DNA of 64,000 nucleotides from Echinostoma caproni (GCA_900618425.1 UZAN01039790.1:1-64000), one strand, 5' to 3'. Shown: positions 22,340-35,130, counted from the first letter of the stretch. The notes: generated by a model from the sequence alone, not told the origin. Made by a program: numbers and translations.

Positions 22340-23615
22340 GTGAGTTGATCACACCTATCAGCAGAACAAGCTTTCTTATACAAAGCCGTTTGCAACCTTG
22401 ATCTTTCTTCCGTTGTTGCAACTGCACTACGGTTGCTACTTCATACGAATTCTTTTGTTATTTGGTATGTCCCTGAACAACAATTCCCATGTTTTCTGTA
22501 TGATACGTGTGGCAAATTCCGCAGAAACTAGAATTGCCAAGTGACTTACACTGGATATCCCATGTATAGAATCTTGTAACGCAGTCTAATGGTTTTCTCC
22601 ACTAGTCACGGTCCACGTTCGGTAGCAAATCCTTGCAAATGCGTGTACAGGCACTGCAGATGCTTGCCGTGTCAGTGATGAACGAGCTCTGCGACTCAAT
22701 TCGTGTATTTGTAATCGATGCACTCTCCTTTGACCATTTTTAGACGGTTCCCAGCATTCTATTACAAGTTTAATTCGCTTCGAAACCAGCAACTAGATCT
22801 GAAGTAAAAATATATTTTTCATATATTTTTCAGCTGCTATCGAGTTACTCGATCGAGTTGAATTTGTGCAAGGGTAAAAATTCATTTGACTATTTGTTGT
22901 ACCACTTCCACAACGTATGACGATCAAATTATATGCATGAAATCATAGCGAGACGGTGGCAAACCGTGACTCTGCACCTTAATCCACTAGTACCACACGC
23001 CATTTAGGAAGATTTTAAGTAAACGTGTTTTTTTCTAGGTTCGTAACATTGTGTTGGAAAGTGAAAGTCTGACTAGGTTTTGTCTTATTTACCCATTTAT
23101 TGTGCAGTGAGCCCTAGACTGGTTGAAACGTAGTGCAGAACAACTTCTCTCTTCTTAGTACCACAATGGGAATCATTAATTCTCGCCGTTCTATTCCGCA
23201 GGTTGAGTGCGTTTTAACGCTTGATCTGAGATCCATGATATGATTTTTACCAGTCAGCATCAGGATCTTCATTTGAGTTTCAGAATCCCATAGGTATAAT
23301 CACATTGGTCAATTAACACGTGATATTTTCCGTTATTCTTCCCTTAATAATGATCAATTTTCAAGGTGATTTGTCAAGCTATCTTCAGATTACAAAGAAT
23401 AGGTTTACAATTTCTTGCTTTGAGAACTTTTTCTCCATCTGCATTATTATCCCATGCTGATTTTGCACCGTAATATGAAGCGAAATTTCGTTGTGCTAGA
23501 GTTTGACCAATTCTTTGAAGCTCATTTATAAATTCAAATGCCCGACTGTATTTCGTGGAAAATATTACTGTCTGATTTCTAACACATCGCCTTTTGTTAT
23601 CGATTTACGATGAAT

Positions 23616-23640
23616 CCTAGTCACCACCACCACCACCACC
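23616..23640 (+). repeat. short CAC microsatellite
   Basis: Six or so CAC units directly precede CCCGGG. It creates His or Val runs in overlapping frames, which are unlikely to be real proteins. Confidence 0.6.
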
Positions 23641-23649
23641 CGGGTTTCT

Positions 23650-26320
23650 ATATTGCAATTCTTCAACATCCAAGCACTGTAACGTTTGTGCGCATACCTT
23701 TTGTCGTTAGTCAGATTATCGGGGAGATGAGGGCGGGAGGGTGCCCGGATCAGAGTCCGTTTAGTCAAAGTGATACTGAGGATGTAACGAAACTGTCACC
23801 ATCTGTCTCACGGTGCAGTTCAGGCAAACGTATAGTTAAATTGTAATGCTTTCAGGAAAAATGAATCGGCCGTCTAAAAATAACAATCGACCAGTCATCT
23901 TATAGCCTGATAGAGTAAAATGCGCTTTCATAAACGTTTAACAGGACATAGAAAGCAAACTCTGTTTGTTACAAGTTGAATTTAGTCACGCGGTGCGAAT
24001 ATTTGCTGTGGGATCAGGGATTTCTACTTGGAAATTGTCATGTTTTAATTCATGGAGTAAGGAACGAGAGCCAATCCAGTTAATGTGATTGGGATACAAT
24101 ATTTCAGTCTTTTGTCGATTTATCGCTGATTAAAGTCATCATTTAGTCAATTCAAATCCTCCTCTCCAACCAGGTGACAACGAGGATTATTGTATTTTGT
24201 TCCGCTTCGGTTTCATATTGTGCTAAGTTAAAGAAAAAGAACACCTAAGTAAACGTTTTCGATAGCAGACACTGCTAGTCTAGCCTAGCTATCGCGTATG
24301 ACTTTCTTTGTGGTTCAAAAACGAAGGCTTTACATAGCGACCGAAAATGTTACGAAAAAGTAGCATGTAGGAGATGCTCCTAATTGAATACTGTTTGTTG
24401 TCAGCTTAGACGGAGTTTAAACGTTTAGTATGTTTTTCACGCATCTAGGGTGACTGATATATCCACTCATTAAAATAAATAGCTGATCTTACCAATCACG
24501 AACAATCACGGCCACATTGATTTCCCTACACTGTTTTTTTTGTACCCACGGGTTTCCAACCCTCCGTGATGCGTTGGTCACCTGTGGGTCAATAACACGA
24601 ACGTAGCCTCGGATTATGGCTTTTCACACTGTCGCTTTGCTATTAAAATATCGTGGTCACCATAAGGCGATGACTTTTATGCACTTTACTAAAAGATTTA
24701 TTTGGACGGGAACGAGGCTTTCTGTATTCTCAGGAGAACTTGAGGTGTTTGAGAACAATCGCTAGATCTCATTTGCACAAAGTCCACAGTAAAACTGTAC
24801 GTGTTTCTGACATTCTCGGAAACTGTTTGTTTGATAAACAATCAACTCTGAGGAAAACCGAGTACAAATTGTCAATTTTGAACTAAAAAACAATAATGGG
24901 TTTTCGCAAGAATCTGATTGGTTTCTGCTAGTTTAAGTTGTGATCATCTATAGAATGCGTGAGAAATCTATTAATTATTGAGGTCTCCTTGTATATTTCT
25001 GCAACCCATTGTGTGAGCATATGGAAACGATACTCTCAATAACCAGTGGGACATGATTGTAAATTGAATGTGGAAGATTCTCAATTGGATACCAATGCAC
25101 GGTGTCCACTCGGACTTTCCAGCTACATATGAAGTCCTACGACGTCGCAATAATTTACTAGACTATATTCTTCATCTGAATATCGTAGACTTATAAAACT
25201 TTGCCGTTATACCTGTTTCGCTACATATTACGCTCAAAACATTGTGAAGACCTTCACTTGTATTTTTACTTGGGGACCGCCAGTTGTTAACCCCAAATAG
25301 AGCAGTTGTACCCATTTCGGGAAATTGGATTCACAACGTAGTTAGGGACAGTGTACAATCACACAATCTGGTTCGGTGTTTCTCACACGTGACCCTCGGA
25401 GAAGAACGGATAAAGTACCAAAACTGGCCAGAAACAACTTATACCCGATTGACAAACATTTGGCAACCGGTTTGACATGTTGTTTGGGTTAACGTTCTAT
25501 CGAGCGGGACGAACGTGTTTGAATGATTGTTGGCCCGATGAGCCTGCACTGGTAGGGATATCTTTGCATCATTTCGTATCGGTCGGTGCTCATCGGATAT
25601 TTTACCAGTTGGTCAAAGCTATAGACTTTGATTGTGACTGACAAAAACTACTCCAGTGGATCGGATTGGTTGTATTGCGCAACAGTTACGATAGCACGAT
25701 AAGCCAATAGAAGAATATCCACAGATTCAATATTTGTTCGATAAACTGAAAGTTATGATTTCAGTTGGATGGGATCAGATTTGAAATCAGCCTTTGAATA
25801 TGGCAACAGAAAATAGTGTTTCTCATTTATTTGTTGACTTACCGGCTTATGTGTATTCATATAAATAATAAATAAACTGGTTTCGGAACTTTTCACCTAA
25901 CAAAGAGCAATATCATTTGGTATTTTCAACCTAACTTCCAGTATTGATTTCACGCATAATAAAGACATTAATCCCCCAAAAAAGCAAGGTTACCATTCTG
26001 TTGCGGTGACCAGGAGGTAATGAATATTATTACAACCACTCGGAGGTCATAATGTCACATCCCGCCGGCATCCATGATTCAACCTGTCTTGTATTTCCCC
26101 CTGATTCGCCACAATATCTGTGTTATAACACGTTGATTGCACAAATGTGTATTCAATGGATAAAAGGCATTTTGGATTTTGCTGTTACAGTTTCTACTTT
26201 ATCCTTTTGATCCAGATAGGATTTACCAAATACTGACTAAAACCATTGTGTAGCATTTAGAGAATACTGCCAACTGAGAAATTGGGATCAGAACAAGCGA
26301 GAAAACAAGTGAATCTCTGA
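23650..26320. other. non-coding or unassigned DNA
   Basis: AT-rich DNA with a few short frames (25284-25475 plus is the longest) and no recognised domain or tRNA. Probably intronic relative to the plus-strand exon candidates on either side. Confidence 0.35.
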
Positions 26321-26369
26321 TTACCATGTCGAATTTGATAACATGTTACGACATGTTATTTTTTCCAAG

Positions 26370-26437
26370 TCAAACAAATGTTAGTGTGATCGCCCAAACA
26401 CATGACAGATATCCGCGACTTGAAGTCAGGTTACTAG
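26370..26437 (+). CDS. candidate short internal exon, unknown protein
   Basis: The acceptor is GTTATTTTTTCCAAG ending at 26369 and a donor candidate is TTACTAG|GTAACA with GT at 26438; GT at 26455 (CTG|GTGAAT) is an alternative that lengthens it by 17 bases. The frame reads QTNVSVIAQTHDRYPRLEV, which has the alternating pattern of beta strands. NVS is a possible glycosylation sequon. Family not recognised. The frame runs on to a stop at 26577, so the exon boundary is the weak point. Confidence 0.4.
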
Positions 26438-26799
26438 GTAACAGTTTGCTACTGGTGAATTACTTAGTTTTTCGAAAAAAGTTTGAGAAATTACAGCCCC
26501 TAGTCTGGAATGAAAACAGAGACAGCAGACAACCAAAAGGTTATACGGCAAAGACATTCAGATTTGGAGTTGTTTGAAACTGTTCTCCCTTATGACAATT
26601 AACACAAATTTACATTCCAGCACTGTTGAGTAATTCAGCGCGAATACTTTCCTTATTTGGGGAGGTTTCGAGAGATATTAGCAATAATAAGATTTATGCT
26701 TATGTGAATGCAGCAAAGTGAGAAACGTAGCAAAGAATGTGTTGAGATGTGAAAGTGACAGCAGGATGAAACGCAATATAGAGCATGAACGGAATCAGT

Positions 26800-27430
26800 A
26801 GGGGTCCGTTTCGTAAGTTATCAGTATGTGGCAAACGTTTGCTCACTCCGTTTTCTAGGTTGTTTATCAGGGGTCTGAAGAGGAAAAAAATACGGAATGT
26901 GGAGGGAGAGTGTAGGAGAAACTTCAGTCTTCACCTTGGAAAGTAGCCTGGCGAGGAGCTGATCATCATATTCCAGTGAATGGGCTGAGGGGCATGTTTA
27001 CAGATATTCCATAGAGGCAGTAAACAACAGAGAGAGTGCTGCCTGTGAATGTAAAGAAATGTGAAAGATGGACAGTGGCGTCGCAGATGCGCTCAAGGAT
27101 TTCGTTACATCATGAAATGGTGGACTAACAGCATCGATTTCACTGGAGTATTGGGACAAATTGTCTGCTTAGAAAACAAAATTTGCAAGTTTTGGAAATG
27201 GAAATTATTGCGATGAATCTCTTCAGTTTATGGATACTCCAGAATCATAGCTATATGTCGAGAGGATAAGTAAAGGCACGCGTCAGGCCAACAGCATAAT
27301 GAATAAGAGATGCTGAGAACAGACCGTCAGTTTCGATACCTGTGATTACTTTCGCTGTATGAAGGATGCACACGCTTCTCGAGAAAATATAATAGCATGT
27401 TCATAAACCATGAGGATTACTGCATGAACG
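26800..27430 (-). pseudogene. CR1-like retrotransposon fragment (region before RT palm)
   Basis: Read on the minus strand, the segment near 27050-27180 gives ADNLSQYSSEIDAVS, then HDVTKSLSASATPLSIFHIS, then a region ending VKTEVSPTLSLH. This resembles the linker between endonuclease and RT in the same CR1-like family, and part of it (DAVxxFxxDVTKSLNAS) also occurs at 5640 on the plus strand. The part from 27200 to 27430 has SREACASFIQRK and SQVSKLTVC, a decayed upstream segment. Frames are broken and no catalytic motif is left. Confidence 0.5.
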
Positions 27431-27722
27431 TATACTTTCAATGGAAGTATAATATCTGGTTTGTCTTGATTTCTTTCCTCATAGAAACCGAATGTTTTTC
27501 CATAGATTTCTGAAATTGAGGCTGCTTGTGATTTGATAGAAAATTTCTATTAAGTTGCAAATATATCTGACTACTGACAACTGTTGATTTTTTGCAGAAA
27601 TCTCTCTTGCGTCTTATTATAAATGCCAATACGGAGGAGAACGAGGGGAGTAGGGGAGGAGAGGGAAGAGGCAGGGATAACACCATCATCGGAGAGGTAG
27701 CTAATGTCAAACATCAATGAAA

Positions 27723-27743
27723 ATGTATATATATATATATTTT
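27723..27743. repeat. AT dinucleotide microsatellite
   Basis: A run of about eight AT units followed by a T-rich stretch. Simple sequence, no feature of interest. Confidence 0.6.
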
Positions 27744-28739
27744 TCGGATAACAGTTTGGAGGAGAACCACTGAGCTAGATAAGAGGGATCTTTGAAAGAT
27801 GTGATTACTTTCCTGAAAGTGGTACAGAAACTGATTTCAATTTGTCTGCTTAACTTGAAGGAGTAAACGACTGAATAGTGGTGTATCTAGGGCCGTAAGA
27901 GAAACTGACCGCGAGCACAGGCTGAGACAGAATCACGTCGATTGGAGGAACAGAAATCGCCCTGATTTGTTATTATTCTCTGTAAAACAGTGTTGCGCTT
28001 GATTAGGGGTGCACTTAATCCGTTAAATCAGAAGTGTTGAAATATAGATTTGACACATGATTAAAGTTGCTCGTAGTAATATACAATGAATGAGCGCATG
28101 GAACTGTGAGCCAGCTGTACGACCAATGCGGAATTTGATAGTTATAAAAGCACACACGTACACCAGATAGGCTTAAGCGTTGGTGATATCAAACAGACAA
28201 TATAAAGCTAGACTTACGCGTTAAAATCACTCACGTGAACCTCCGATGGATAAATCAGTTTTCATTGTGATATTCAATAAGGCGCAGAAAATCCTTTACT
28301 TAAGGTACCGATTATACTGCAGAGATAAACGTACATTGTTAAATCCTAGGCTATCATGTCATACAATCCCCGGGGGCTTCTTATTTAACGAGAAAGGGAG
28401 AAATGAGGGAAATTAGTACACACAAATAGATGCAAACTCCTTCCTGAAATAAAGTTTAAAATTATTGACCTCGAAAAACCGAAATTAGGAACTACGGGTT
28501 TATAAACATATGGAATGTGGTACGTACGTAGGCGAAAGAATTGCTGAATATTTTTAAAGATGAGGAGTTTTATTTGTCTATATATCTCGGTCAAACTAAA
28601 TACATTTATCAACTTAATGAAATATTCCGCAACCATTTCTAGAACGAATGAGTTGAAAATGAACCCAAAATTATTTTTAAAAGGTAAATCTCAACCCGAG
28701 TTTTGAAATGAAATGTTTTCCACCAGAAATAGCCTCAGT

Positions 28740-29210
28740 GTTGAGAACACAAACATTTTATTGCGTGATCAGTCTGCGTGTGATAGACCGTGCCGTATTT
28801 AGGGAAAATGGACAACCGGTGTTTAAACACCGCTGTTTACGCAGCATTGCACCAATCTGTTGGGGCAACCGGATGATAAATGCGGACGATATACGCAGTT
28901 TAAGGTAAAGGCGGACGCTCAGTGGAGCAAGTGGTTGTCCCCCATAGATCACGTTGGTTGGGGTAAGTATTACGCATGTCACCAAATAGGTTGCCACGGC
29001 CAGCGATATTTGCCGAGGCAGGTGGTGGGTGCAAAATAAACCAAGCGTGGTCAACCTGAGACCTGGCATGAAGGTATGAAATCCCTAACCAGGGGACTGA
29101 GCCACATACTTCCTGTTAGGCTCCCTGGATGATGACCTCGGGATCATCGTAATGATCGGTTAGAGACACTTAGTGATATAGCTGAATGTCGTAAACAGTG
29201 GCGCTGGTGA
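28740..29210 (+). pseudogene. RTE-like retrotransposon 3' end
   Basis: The 3' end of an RTE reverse transcriptase on the plus strand. A frame at about 28770-28905 has FKHRCLRSIAPICWGNRM, matching the FDHRCLRSIARxxWxxRVSN block of RTE proteins. Later frames give RSRWLG, VLRMSPNRLPRPAIF (family: GHVLRMPxxRLPRRxLF), GQPETWHEGMKSLTRGLSH, then RLPGW, RDHRNDRLETLSDIAECRKQW near 29110-29190. These are consecutive landmarks of the C-terminal domain, broken by frameshifts and stops. It is the same clade as the minus-strand element at 14.7-15.9 kb. Everything 5' of the thumb is missing. The 3' untranslated part probably continues to about 29350. Confidence 0.8.
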
Positions 29211-29667
29211 ATGTTCTCAATTCATTTGCAATCCTAGTCTGCTGAAATTCTCCATCATCTCTTCTACTCCACTTTCAAGTTTCATGAATTTCTCCTGCTC
29301 CTTCAACCAAATGGGCAGCCAAAAGACAGCAATTAAAACGCAGCAAGCAAATGTACGGTTATTGGTAGCACAAACGTAAACAATGACTGATTCAGAAAAA
29401 AGCCGGTGAATTACGGGCTGGAGCCAGTGAAAATGACAATAATGAACCGAATATACTTATATTTCTGAACGTAACACTGGTCAGAAGACGACACAGAAGT
29501 TTGATGTTTCTGAGCACGGAACATATGTGCATAGATAGATACGATAGATTCGTTCACAAATCGATTTTAAAAGTGTCATTTTCTCGAAAACAATGGCTGT
29601 ATTAAGCGACAGGTCAAACGCCAGACTAAATTATTGTATTTTTCGACACAAAAGTCAGGAATCTATG

Positions 29668-29800
29668 GTCAAGCGGGTGGTGGTGGCTCGGTGGTAACGT
29701 CACCAAATTTCCAGCTCGGAGGATGTATATTAGAATCCTATCACCCCTGCCTGTCCTTGTATGATCGCTCCTCCCTACCTGAAAATTGTATCTTTGTATA
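29668..29800 (+). repeat. tRNA-derived SINE fragment
   Basis: GTGGTGGCTCGGTGGTAACG resembles an RNA polymerase III A box region (TGGCNNAGTGG). About 40 bases later comes TTAGAATCCTATCACCCC, a degenerate B box. This spacing is typical of tRNA-derived SINEs. An AATAAA follows at about 29805 in the A-rich end. It is a different family from the one at 6.5 kb. Confidence 0.5.
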
Positions 29801-30727
29801 TTCAATAAAAGAAAGTAAAATCAAAATCAAATAAATTATCTTTCAGCCGGCAACACTAAATAATGATGACGAAGACCATATAATTAATAAAATAACATCT
29901 GAGTTGTGTTAATCACAAAAAGCAACCAGTGAAATAACTTATCTGTATTCCAAAGAAATAGAGGTGTACAAATGGAATAATACAAGTATCTACAACAAAC
30001 AATCAACCTCCTGTTTGTGACAAGGGCTAAAGAGCTTTTGACTGAACCTTGTGAAATAGCATAATACATCCACTACGATTACCTAAACTAGCCTCTACGT
30101 GGATGAGGTAATTGCTCATTCCACCGGTTCAGCCTCGCATATCTAGCTGACGCGTGAGTGTCGAGCATGAAAATACAAAACTCTCTCTGCGATCAACAGG
30201 CGAGGAGGGACACCTGGAAGACCCTAACGTTACAGCACAAGTAGAAATGAGCTTTCGAGTCCAGATTACAGATATATTCATTAGTGAGAGAACAAAAACT
30301 AACACCTAAGTGGAATTTTCCATAACATGTTTTATCACTTACTTGTGAATGATGTATTCTGCACAAAAGGGATATTTAAGTTTATCTTTAAAAATGTTCG
30401 TTTAGCCGTTTCCCATAGAGCCATCACTGTATAAACATTTAGTTCGACGGTAGCACATTTTGAATCATCGATTCATAGAAATGTTAAGTTGATTAAACGT
30501 TGAGAGCATTGCAAGACAGCGTCAGTGAATTTGACCTATCTATAGTAAATTAAAGTAATGTTTATGTTTTTAACCTGTGCGTATTGATAGAGCATCACAC
30601 AATGTTTTCATGTAGAAAAATATTTATTCATTCAGAAGAATTGCAACTCATTTCACCAATGGTTATAACAAAACTTATCGTTAACAACAATGGTGGCAAT
30701 GGCGCTATCATCTACAAACGCTTTTAG

Positions 30728-30813
30728 GAACACCTGTGAAATTCCAATACGCATTCTTTATTTGGATACGACTAACAGCTTGCCCTTGGGAGTATGGTTT
30801 TCGTTTTCTTGCG
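30728..30813 (+). CDS. candidate short internal exon, unknown protein
   Basis: The acceptor is AAACGCTTTTAG ending at 30727 and the donor is TCTTGCG|GTATGC with GT at 30814. The frame set by these sites (not the longest open frame here) reads NTCEIPIRILYLDTTNS and continues PLGVWFSFSC, 28 codons plus a split codon. The alternating hydrophobic pattern looks like beta strands of an extracellular domain, and a cysteine sits near each end. The longer frame 30736-31041 ignores the donor and looks less natural after it. Product not recognised. Confidence 0.45.
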
Positions 30814-31499
30814 GTATGCTCAATCAAGGAATACGATAAATATGTCAAACTTCATAAATTATCCATTGAATCACGTGACTCTGCATCAATTCCCCTCCAT
30901 CCTAGTTATCTTATCTCCAGAATCATAGTAAAATACGTCCGGTTGTCTTCGCCAATTCCGCTAAAACGCTCTTCCTGGGCACATCCCGTTTGTGCTGCTG
31001 GTATGCAAGTGGAATTTGAGCAGCTGAAACTAGTCCCATAGGAAATATCAATCACGTGACAAAAATGTGCGTTTTTACCAATGAATCAATTATTCTGTTT
31101 CTGAACTGAGAAAATTAATAATTTGCAATTAGATTAAACGCAGTGCAGGTGTAGTTTGAACGAGCTGGAACCGTTGTTTTCTCACATCGGAATATGCATG
31201 AACCAGCAAAGTGGAACCCGGTGATTCCTTGGAGTCGCTGACTTTTAGGTTTACTGAACTGCAAATATTCCAAACATGATTGTTGACAAAAATTAAGCGA
31301 ACGAAATTATTTGATGTGCATACATGAAGTGGTGTGCAGTAGATATATGAATTCAAACCCCAAACTGATTGCGAACACACTTTTGCAGTACGTTTCAATG
31401 TATTATATGGATACGGTACCACATGGCACCAAGCTTTCTTTATCACTTTTTACTGCAAATTACAAAGCACTTAAAATTCCACTGCATAAGTGATATTAG

Positions 31500-32600
31500 A
31501 TTATTGTCTGGCTAAAGTTATCGAATCACTTCACAATGTATTTTTAAAAGGCGTCAATGATTATTCATAATAAACTGATTTCATCAAACAACGCAAAACT
31601 TGAAGTTGTAAGTTTTTGACAGTATGATTGTAAAGTTTCTAAACTGTCTTTTTATTATTGTAGATTTTAACAGAAATGTGCACATCTTCAGTTTTTATAG
31701 TGCTTTCTTTGGTTTAAGAATAAATAGTTAACCCGAGGAAAGGCACTCATTCCATTGTTGACATCAACAATCAATTGTAAACAATTCGCCCATTAGAATA
31801 ATGCATGGATAATCACGGTCACTTATATAACCATTCATTTTCGTACAACCATAGTTCTCTATTAGTCCACCCCTGCTCCTAACCCCTAACCAAATGTTAC
31901 TATGGTCTTTTTTTATTTAAGCGTATGTTGCCATTCACGGCGCCAGATAAAGTTTGGGTGTTCATGGTAATTATTTCCTCCGAAATACCGCCTGTGAAAC
32001 AGGTGCTCATGTTTAGTCCATGTGAAAGAACGCACTGAGTGAGGAGAGACTTGTTGAAAACGAAAGGGGAAACTAATTTCCACTTTCAAAACCGTTTCCA
32101 CCGGACCACGTGATTACCAATTGTTCTCTGACGCACAGAGTGACAGTGTCCAAATCAACAAACGGAAATTCAAGTTCCACGATGTATTTTGCCCCGGTTG
32201 TTGTTTTTTCTTGAGTGTAGGTGTTTTATAGTTCAAATAATAGTCAGCTTCAAAATTTTGTACGGAAAATTATGCGAGTCTGTTGAATTTTGAAACATAT
32301 CATTTATATTTAATACTTTTTCTTCTAATAGTTACACAGACAAGCCCTGAGCCATTTGCGAACTAATTTCTCGTAATAAATTATTGCTTATTAGCCATAA
32401 ATCAATTATTATCACATATTCACAGAATGTTGATATCAACAAATACTTCTATATCCTGCTCCCAAAATGTCTTTAATAAGCACACATGTTTACCAGACCA
32501 AAATCCTGCATCAAAATGATTCGATGCATTGCTCGATTCCTAGGTTAATCCGATCGTTTCAGTATGGTACTCCGCTTTGTTTAGCGAAGACAATTTTCAA
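31500..32600. other. AT-rich DNA without a recognised gene
   Basis: No motif or splice-bounded frame seen. A minus-strand segment at about 31130-31255, just upstream, has a possible acceptor and a protein-like frame, but it is too short to claim. Confidence 0.3.
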
Positions 32601-33123
32601 TGAATTTTGAAAGATACTTAAGTTGCTTTTATTACAACTGTGTTAGTATCATCTATCCGCAAAATCCGTGTTTTGTAGCTTTTCATTTTTTATCACCCCT
32701 TCTACGAAAACTAAATGACTCAGTGTCAAGTAGAATAATGGCATATTCCGCTTTTCCCGTTCTGGCCAACTCACATCCAGTTGCCGGTTTTGCCCCTTCT
32801 TGGGTATCGACACACAAAGCTTTGAATACAATCCACACCAACGTAATTAGGCAACAGCAAATTAGGCCCTTTGAAATCTATTGCATTTCATTTCTGCCTG
32901 CGTACGTGTTTGCGTTTCGTTCGTACATTTCCGTGCTAACAATTCTACACTAGATGAAGATTAGTGACACGTATTACTTGCAATAGCGGTGACCTATAGC
33001 AACAGTTATAACAATGTTAGCATAAAAGAATACAGAACTTTTTCTTATGCATATGGGCATTGACCAAACTCGTGCAACATCCCTAATTTCGCATGTGTTA
33101 GTCTAAGTGCTTTTTTATTTCAG

Positions 33124-33375
33124 CATCATTCTTGGAATTGAATATGATATTACCCCACATCAGACGCAACATTTCTTCTATTGGCCACATGACATTAAAA
33201 TATACGATTTCGCGATCTTGACGATGATTGCTAGTGCATCGGTTGTAAATTACAAAGTCGAGGTAGAAAATTTAACTGGAATTCATTTATTAAAATTACT
33301 CATAGACTGCATACAGATATTATGCTTTCATCTCGTCCACGTTCTATTTCCCTTCTTCATTTTCCAGCACTTGAG
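33124..33375 (+). CDS. candidate exon, beta-rich ectodomain followed by possible membrane segment
   Basis: The acceptor is GCTTTTTTATTTCAG ending at 33123, a strong pyrimidine tract. The frame reads IILGIEYDITPHQTQHF, FYWPHDIKIYDF, AILTMIASASVVNYKVE, then a hydrophobic run (HLLKLLIDCIQILC and FHLVHVLFPFFIF) that could span a membrane. Two ends are possible. GT at 33376 (TTGAG|GTAAT) leaves two bases of a codon, but no downstream acceptor then gives an open frame. GT at 33263 (GTCGAG|GTAGAA) ends in phase 0 after NYKVE and matches the phase-0 candidate that starts at 33416 or 33503. The second option gives a consistent two-exon model. The family is not recognised. Confidence 0.5.
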
Positions 33376-33415
33376 GTAATCGCTTTAGCAGTCCACTAAG
33401 TTGACTGTCAAACAG

Positions 33416-33595
33416 AATTTGCCAGTTTCATCTAATACACTCCACACCCTAACCACTGACGACCAATGTCGAGCACCTGACTTATCCCCGTCTCTGATAC
33501 AGGGAAAGGTTTTTGATATATTTGAAACCCTAGGTGTTGCGCGGTATTTGAATGAATTTGACTTTGAACTTGAACCCCCTTCAGAGACTGCATAA
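33416..33595 (+). CDS. candidate terminal exon (C-terminus with stop)
   Basis: Two acceptors are usable in the same frame: GTCAAACAG ending at 33415 and CCCGTCTCTGATACAG ending at 33502. Both start in phase 0, and the second has the better pyrimidine tract. The frame ends with GKVFDIFETLGVARYLNEF and an acidic tail EFDFELEPPSETA before TAA at 33593-33595. The composition is that of a soluble C-terminal tail. It would join in phase to an exon ending at 33262. I see no clear AATAAA within the next 100 bases. Confidence 0.4.
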   Translation, partial: NLPVSSNTLHTLTTDDQCRAPDLSPSLIQGKVFDIFETLGVARYLNEFDFELEPPSETA

Positions 33596-34120
33596 ATGTG
33601 AAAAATAGTATTTAATTGGGTCTAAACGGTTTTCATCACCGACCTAAAGCAAAAAGGTATACAAACCATTTAGGAAAATATCACTCCCACCATTGCGTTC
33701 TAAGAATAGCAGTTATCGAAAACCTCGTTTATGGGCACAAAACATTTTGCGATATCTAGAATGATGTGTACAAGAGACCAATAACAAAACACTGAGTGTA
33801 TAGTTGCATCCTACCTCGTCAGGCTGGATGAATATTGACTTCTTTTAACACGTAAGACAACATTCATCAGAAAACCAGCTCAGTAGATCAGCTTTCACCG
33901 TATGCTGAATTACTTGATGGTCACCAGTGAGATAAACCCGTTGCCAAATGGACGGGCAACGCGATTAGAATTTGTTGTTGAAATCAATACGTGCTCCGCT
34001 TTGTTGGGCGTTCCGTAATAGCTTTACATCACTAGTCATCAGCTGCACTTTAAATTGAGCTATCATTTTTCAAACAAAAGCATGAGGCAAAGCGGTCAAT
34101 TGGCCCGGACTTTCCTCCAG

Positions 34121-34343
34121 ATTGGTTTTGTGCAACTATTCTCTCGGATTTATGTGCCTCTCAATAAAGTTGCTTGTCGGCTTCAATTGTGCCAAAACCC
34201 TTTTAATTCTTTTTCGGGTTTTGTTATGGTGACACTACAAAACGCTTATTCAACGAGCAGCACACCTCAAGGTTCACGTTCAACGGTTAATTTGTATGTT
34301 TCTTGGACTATATCTTTGTTTCGTTCAGTATTGTGGATAATGC
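34121..34343 (+). CDS. internal exon with strong donor, unknown protein
   Basis: The acceptor is GGACTTTCCTCCAG ending at 34120 and the donor is GATAATGC|GTGAGTAG with the consensus GTGAGT at 34344. The phase-0 frame stays open for 74 codons: IGFVQLFSRIYVPLNKVACR, LQLCQNPFNSFSGFVMVTL, then STSSTPQGSRSTVNLYVSW. The other two frames are closed in this interval, which supports coding. It begins only about 500 bases after the candidate terminal exon, so it may belong to a second transcript or show that the stop at 33595 is in an alternative exon. Product not recognised. Confidence 0.5.
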
Positions 34344-34937
34344 GTGAGTAGTTTGTAGCCAAACAATTTATCAATTTATTTAAGTTAGAAGAGATTTTTG
34401 GATTTGCTTATTTGCTTTGTACTGAATGAAAAAAAGATAAGCAATTTAGAATACACGTGCTCAACTTTATAAACACCGTCATGAAACGGGAATCATTTAT
34501 TCAAAAGAATGAATTCCCACACTGCTTTGCCTAAAATATTTTCGAAATCTGATCTGTAACTTTCGAACTACTACATATTTTACCGCATCACTCAAGTTCT
34601 CGCAAATTCAAACAATGGTAGAAAAGCCTTAAAAACATAGAAGTGGGAGATAAAATCAGGAATAAATACACCTTACCTATAGCCATCAACAACAAGTATG
34701 ATATGTTGACTGAAATGTATTTCCAAAATGAGAGTGCTGCGGCACGAGTTTGATCAACGCCTGTGCAATGACTTCCGCTAGTAAAACAGTTCGGTCTATC
34801 AAATACTGCCGGAGGACATGAATAACTAAACAGTTTGTGGCGGCACGAGGGAGAACAGAACATACGCGGCACGCGTACACACAATGCGAATTCTTTCTCC
34901 CCAGATCAACACCCCTGATGGTATTGACAATGTGCAA

Positions 34938-34960
34938 TCCCCCCCCCGCCCCCCTCCGAT
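34938..34960. repeat. C-rich low-complexity tract
   Basis: A run of C bases interrupted by one G and one T. Simple sequence; it may hamper sequencing. Confidence 0.6.
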
Positions 34961-35130
34961 CTCTAATGCATTTCGCTATTATTCGTCTTCTCGTCGTTTT
35001 CGTGCAATCACATGTTACCATTTTGTTGATATCGAAATGGGCCTTTGATTATTTTTCCGGTTTTGTCTCTCCAAACCGGTATTCCGTTTCCTAGAAACCG
35101 ATAATAAAGAATTGAAGAAAGTAAGACTCA

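Noticed and set aside
23565..23846. Frames with a His or Val run
   Set aside because: The run comes from a CAC microsatellite; the rest of the frames shows no conserved motif.
32600..32953. 117-codon plus-strand frame
   Set aside because: A GTGTTAG acceptor and a GTAATT donor are possible, but the resulting phases do not fit the neighbouring candidates and the composition is not persuasive.
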